9,410 bases of DNA from contig NZ_JALOAN010000055.1 in assembly GCF_023228785.1 (NCBI RefSeq), positions 1 to 9,410 on the forward strand, written 5' to 3'. This DNA is from Sulfurimonas sp. GTDB lineage: Bacteria; Campylobacterota; Campylobacteria; Campylobacterales; Sulfurimonadaceae. A program made the position numbers and the translations under genes. Positions 7,901 to 9,410 of this stretch are shown piece after piece. Every line of letters starts with the position of its first letter. The first letter of the stretch is position 1. Below the pieces are notes generated by a model, which worked only from the letters and a program-made list of their open reading frames with translations, had not been told where the DNA came from and did no database searches.

Positions 7901-8486
7901 CAATGTAGAGTTGGTCACCTATACCATGACGCATAAGTTCTAAGTAAAAGTCATCTCCAAAAATATCTTGGTACTCTAATGCTACAGCCTTAGCACCCTC
8001 ATAACCCAAAGCTCCATTTTTTACATTTCTCTCATTTGCTAGGTTTAAATGCCAGTTAACTTCCCCTTGAAGACAAGCAGAAGTACAGATGATGCCCTCA
8101 CTATGCTCTCTTAACTCATTTTTGTTTATGCGTGGAAAGTAGTAAAAGCCATCTATAAAAGCTTTTGAAGATAAGTACATTAAGTTCTCATAACCCTTTT
8201 TATTTTTAGCAAAAAGACAGATGTGAAATCTCTGTTTCGTACTCTTGTCATCAAGAGTAGCACCATTATGAATATATCCCTCCATTCCAATAATAGGCTT
8301 GATCCCAGCTCCTCTCATCTGATGGTAAAAGTCGATCGCACCAAACATATTTCCATGATCCGTCATTGCGACAGAAGTCATGCCAAGTTCTTTAACTCTT
8401 TTTACTAAGTTTGTTAGTTTGTTTGCACCATCAAGTAGTGAGTATTCGGTGTGAAGATGTAGGTGTGTGAAGGGTTTTGCACTCAA
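4935..8486 (-). CDS. dnaE: DNA polymerase III subunit alpha
   Basis: Replicative polymerase subunit, 1183 residues, within the family's usual size. Domains in order: PHP (1-275), polymerase core (about 290-850), helix-hairpin-helix (LFGLGAIKGVGNAAI, 859-873), OB fold (about 1015-1060) and a C-terminal tau-binding-like region. The catalytic acids are present: Asp426 and Asp428 in MPDIDMDF, Asp590 in IKFDFLGLKTL; GPGRGSAAGS (384-393) is also canonical. The PHP domain keeps a full set of metal ligands (H10, H12, D19, H44, E69, H88, C138, D215, H217), unlike the degenerate E. coli domain. The expected internal clamp-binding motif reads HGSLF (947-951), with His replacing the usual Gln. The TTG start has an AAAGG eight bases upstream and places HLHLHTEYS at the proper N-terminal distance; no ATG start is available near it. 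Probably first gene of dnaE-apeB-flgS. Confidence 0.97.
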   Translation of the reverse strand: MSAKPFTHLHLHTEYSLLDGANKLTNLVKRVKELGMTSVAMTDHGNMFGAIDFYHQMRGAGIKPIIGMEGYIHNGATLDDKSTKQRFHICLFAKNKKGYENLMYLSSKAFIDGFYYFPRINKNELREHSEGIICTSACLQGEVNWHLNLANERNVKNGALGYEGAKAVALEYQDIFGDDFYLELMRHGIGDQLYIDNNILKISQETGIKIVATNDTHYTYPGDAQYHEAFMCIGMNKLYDDPNRMRHSVHEFYLKSPQQMARLFADIPEAITHTQEIVDKCEEFVPIVKTPTPPNFKFTPEYAKDDGLELSSDDKDIMDAEYFIYRCELGLKERLKIVPQEKHEEYKKRLEFEMDIINSMKFPGYMLIVWDFVKFAKEQGIAVGPGRGSAAGSLVAYSLDITDIDPMKYDLLFERFLNPERVSMPDIDMDFMQARRGEVIDYVVQKYGRNQVAQIITFGSLLAKGVIRDVARVLDMPLSQADNMAKLVPDELGITLNGREKNGEFIKGAFQKEPKLQELIGSDANAARVWEFAKKLEGLKRNSGIHAAGVVISNEELWFKTPIYKPSGEDTFVTQYSLNYLEDVDLIKFDFLGLKTLDVIDNAIKLVKYRYDKEIDWHKIDENDPKVYDVIRGGDTVGMFQIESSGMQDLNRRLKPDSFEDLIAVLALYRPGPMESGMLDSFIERKHGREEIEYTFEPMEAILGNTYGVIVYQEQVMQIVQTIGGFSLGYSDIIRRAMGKKSDMSKYNDEFASGAQKQGYDYTQASKLFDLIEKFAGYGFNKSHSAAYAMVTFQTAWLKTYYPNEFMAALLTSDKDNMDKVVRYIDEVKRMGIELSPPDICDSLLEFSAISKDDREVILFGLGAIKGVGNAAIEAMLEERVQNGDYTSLEDFVNRIEPSKVNKRVIESIIKAGGFDRYGYSRKALLDQIELIIDTAKDASMARKNAHGSLFGDDAEITSVKLELRNSDEYSLKEILEFEKEILGFYVSGHPLDEFREKLEELDYTLSSEISGIKDGSYAIFIGKVEDIIKKTSKKGNQFAIVSLMDFHGNIEIMLFSDKLDQLQAMDLSEPIAFKAKITHTDMFTRMGVTKIMTLRDAKKETKKVKKEVREVVLEPINLSIKLDESTTILEELYTLIRQNPGNRELKITIISKLQNVVIDSAIRVDSKIITALDGNEAVDIIV

Positions 8487-8522
8487 GATATTTGCCTTTA
8501 ATAAAGTATAAATTAGTGAGTG

Positions 8523-8528
8523 ATTATA
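8523..8528 (-). promoter_or_regulatory. Candidate dnaE operon promoter (-10 box TATAAT)
   Basis: TATAAT reads on the minus strand in the context CAACTATAATCAC, 36 bases before the dnaE TTG. Transcription would begin near 8516 and leave a short leader containing the AAAGG ribosome site. The DNA upstream is AT-rich with no convincing -35 element, as expected for housekeeping promoters in this phylum. This is inference from sequence resemblance only. Confidence 0.5.
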
Positions 8529-8556
8529 GTTGATTTATCTTAATATGAAGTAATAC

Positions 8557-8578
8557 AACTCTTAGTAAAGTAAGAGTT
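8557..8578. repeat. Inverted repeat after efp (possible weak terminator)
   Basis: AACTCTTA (8557-8564) and TAAGAGTT (8571-8578) form a perfect 8-bp stem with a six-base loop, beginning 11 bases beyond the efp stop codon. In the efp transcript the hairpin is followed by GUAUUACUUC rather than a U-run, and the stem has only two G-C pairs, so it would be a weak intrinsic terminator at best. It may instead protect the mRNA 3' end. Read-through from efp into dnaE is therefore possible. Confidence 0.4.
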
Positions 8579-8588
8579 ATATTGAAGT

Positions 8589-9155
8589 TTATTTTACTTT
8601 TTCTAGATACTCGCCATCTACTGTATTTACTTTGATCAAATCGCCCTCTAGTACATGGTAAGGAACTTGTACAACTGCACCAGTCTCAAGAGTTGCAGGC
8701 TTTTTACTTCCACTTGAAGTATCGCCTTTAAAGTTTGGAGGAGTCTCTGTAATTATAAGCTCCATAGTCTCAGGAGCAGCAACTGAAATTGCATCGCCTT
8801 TATAAAAGATTATGTCTACATTTACGCCATCTTTGAACCACTTTGAAGCATCATCGCACTGCTCATATGAAAGACCTAGTTGATCATAAGTGTCGTTATC
8901 CATAAACTGGTACATTTCGCCATCATCGTAAAGATACTGCATAGTTTTATAGTCAATTACTGGAACTTCAAACTTATCTCCAGCGTGAACAGTCTTCTCG
9001 ACCACTTTGCCATTTAAAAAACTCTTAGCTTTCATACGAACAAAAGCAGCACCTTTACCTGGTTTTACATGTTGAAACTCTACTACTCTACAAGGAACTT
9101 CGCCCACAATCATACGAACGCCCTTTTTAATATCACTCATACCTATAGTTGCCAT
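8589..9155 (-). CDS. efp: Elongation factor P
   Basis: Translation factor that binds stalled ribosomes between the P and E sites and speeds peptide-bond formation at proline runs. The 188-residue length and three-domain layout are standard: KOW-like N-terminal domain (1-65), central OB domain (about 70-125) and C-terminal OB domain with GDTSSGSKKPATLETGAVVQVP and the end GEYLEKVK. The loop residue Lys34 (HVKPGKGAAF) is where other EF-Ps carry beta-lysyl or a related modification; no modification gene is in this window. The start is ATG 9155, seven bases after a strong AAGGAG (9168-9163); a TTG one codon upstream would be too close to that site. The N-terminus MATIGMSDIKKG matches the C. jejuni protein MASYSMGDLKKG as I recall it. 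Confidence 0.98.
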   Translation of the reverse strand: MATIGMSDIKKGVRMIVGEVPCRVVEFQHVKPGKGAAFVRMKAKSFLNGKVVEKTVHAGDKFEVPVIDYKTMQYLYDDGEMYQFMDNDTYDQLGLSYEQCDDASKWFKDGVNVDIIFYKGDAISVAAPETMELIITETPPNFKGDTSSGSKKPATLETGAVVQVPYHVLEGDLIKVNTVDGEYLEKVK

Positions 9156-9174
9156 CAAAATTCTCCTTAATGGT

Positions 9175-9196
9175 GCAATTATTTTATTTAAATTGC
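9175..9196 (-). promoter_or_regulatory. Candidate efp promoter within a small inverted repeat
   Basis: On the minus strand TAAAAT (9186-9181) resembles a -10 box and would give a leader of roughly 18 bases carrying AAGGAG. The box is framed by a 6-bp inverted repeat, GCAATT (9175-9180) and AATTGC (9191-9196), spaced by ten bases, which is the geometry of a small operator. In DNA this AT-rich a six-base match may be chance. No -35 element is obvious. Confidence 0.3.
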
Positions 9197-9264
9197 TGGG
9201 ATCTTACAATAAAGATGCAAATATCTAGTTTAATCTTCATCTAATGCAGGTATGTAAAGATTTT

Positions 9265-9313
9265 CTCTCGTTCCCATCGCTCCGAGACTGTGAAAGAACT
9301 TTCTAAAAGAACT
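9265..9313. repeat. Repeat-like segment in the divergent spacer
   Basis: On the minus strand this stretch contains CGGAGCGATGGGAACGAG (9284-9267), which from memory resembles the CGGAGCGTGGGAACGAG half-element of hairpin repeats scattered through many proteobacterial genomes. A 5-bp inverted repeat TCTCG/CGAGA (9266-9270, 9283-9287) encloses it on the plus strand. Next to it AAAGAACT occurs twice as a direct repeat (9293-9300 and 9306-9313). Base composition is richer in G and C than the flanking spacer. A degenerate or half copy of a dispersed repeat is the best reading, unverified without a genome search. Confidence 0.35.
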
Positions 9314-9332
9314 CTTAAATAAGGGTTCTTTT
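9305..9332 (+). terminator. Terminator-like hairpin between divergent genes
   Basis: AAAAGAACTC (9305-9314) and GGGTTCTTTT (9323-9332) pair over ten positions with one G-U wobble, closing an eight-base loop. Four terminal T residues follow the stem on either strand, so it could work in both directions, though the U-run is short. The neighbouring genes diverge from this spacer, so neither needs a terminator here. It may end a short transcript from inside the spacer or be part of the adjacent repeat. Confidence 0.35.
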
Positions 9333-9343
9333 AATCCCTAAAA

Positions 9344-9352
9344 TGGTACAAT
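9344..9352 (+). promoter_or_regulatory. Candidate promoter of the divergent gene (extended -10, TGGTACAAT)
   Basis: TG-G-TACAAT is an extended -10 pattern on the plus strand, 32 bases before the ATG at 9385. Transcription would start near 9359, leaving a short leader with AGGG (9376-9379). No -35 element is clear because the terminator-like hairpin occupies that area. Confidence 0.5.
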
Positions 9353-9384
9353 ACCGTCATAAAACTTCGTAATATAGGGCTTTG

Positions 9385-9410
9385 ATGAGTAGTAATTATA
9401 AAGAAGGCTT
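9385..9410 (+). CDS. Start of an unidentified plus-strand gene (cut by window)
   Basis: Only eight full codons are visible: ATG followed by SSNYKEG. The call rests on an AGGG ribosome site (9376-9379) five bases before the ATG and an extended -10 box at a suitable distance. It is divergent from efp. The product cannot be identified from so few residues. Confidence 0.5.

Noticed and set aside
8557..8578. Confident rho-independent terminator for efp
   Set aside because: The stem is AT-rich and no U-run follows in the efp transcript, so it is kept only as an inverted repeat.
9156..9158. TTG as the efp start, one codon before the ATG
   Set aside because: The spacing to AAGGAG would be only four bases and the EF-P family starts at the ATG.
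9230..9277. Short minus-strand ORF MGTRENLYIPALDED between efp and the divergent gene
   Set aside because: Fifteen codons, GGAG only two bases before the ATG, and the same bases read openly in other frames, which fits a repeat better than a gene.
9244..9306. Plus-strand 20-residue ORF starting MQVCKDF
   Set aside because: No ribosome site, very short, and it lies over the repeat-like segment.

Overview
The window looks like a piece of a Campylobacterota (epsilonproteobacterial) chromosome, most likely a Sulfurimonas-like organism. This rests on the low-GC coding style, an EF-P and a FlgS-type flagellar kinase that both resemble the Campylobacter jejuni proteins as I remember them, a chemoreceptor with a C-terminal CZB zinc domain, and AT-rich spacers with TATAAT-like boxes but no clear -35 boxes. 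The species call is inference; no database was searched.

Layout: almost everything is on the minus strand. Reading in the direction of transcription from the right: efp (elongation factor P, 9155-8589); a 102-base spacer with an inverted repeat and a good -10 box; then a tight run dnaE (DNA polymerase III alpha, TTG start) - apeB (M18 aminopeptidase, 9 bases later) - flgS (sensor histidine kinase, GTG start overlapping the apeB stop by one base). A short spacer with another TATAAT follows, then two overlapping small genes: an unrecognised 118-residue protein and a 95-residue DUF2249 (TusA/SirA-like) protein. Last comes a large methyl-accepting chemotaxis protein (dCache-type sensor, HAMP, signalling domain, CZB domain) whose last residues run off the left edge. 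At the far right a divergent plus-strand gene begins at 9385, with only eight complete codons visible.

How the genes relate: dnaE-apeB-flgS looks like one transcription unit joining replication, peptide turnover and flagellar gene control; the last two are probably translationally linked. flgS and the chemoreceptor both serve motility, but a separate promoter and two unrelated small genes lie between them. The functional link between the DUF2249 pair and its neighbours is unknown.

The 229-base divergent spacer (9156-9384) is the least ordinary part: it holds a repeat-like segment, a terminator-like hairpin that neither flanking gene needs, and candidate promoters in both directions. I see no transposase, integrase, tRNA, rRNA, CRISPR array or toxin-antitoxin pair. 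No convincing new multi-gene system is visible; the best leads are the divergent spacer, the small-gene pair and the domain make-up of the chemoreceptor.
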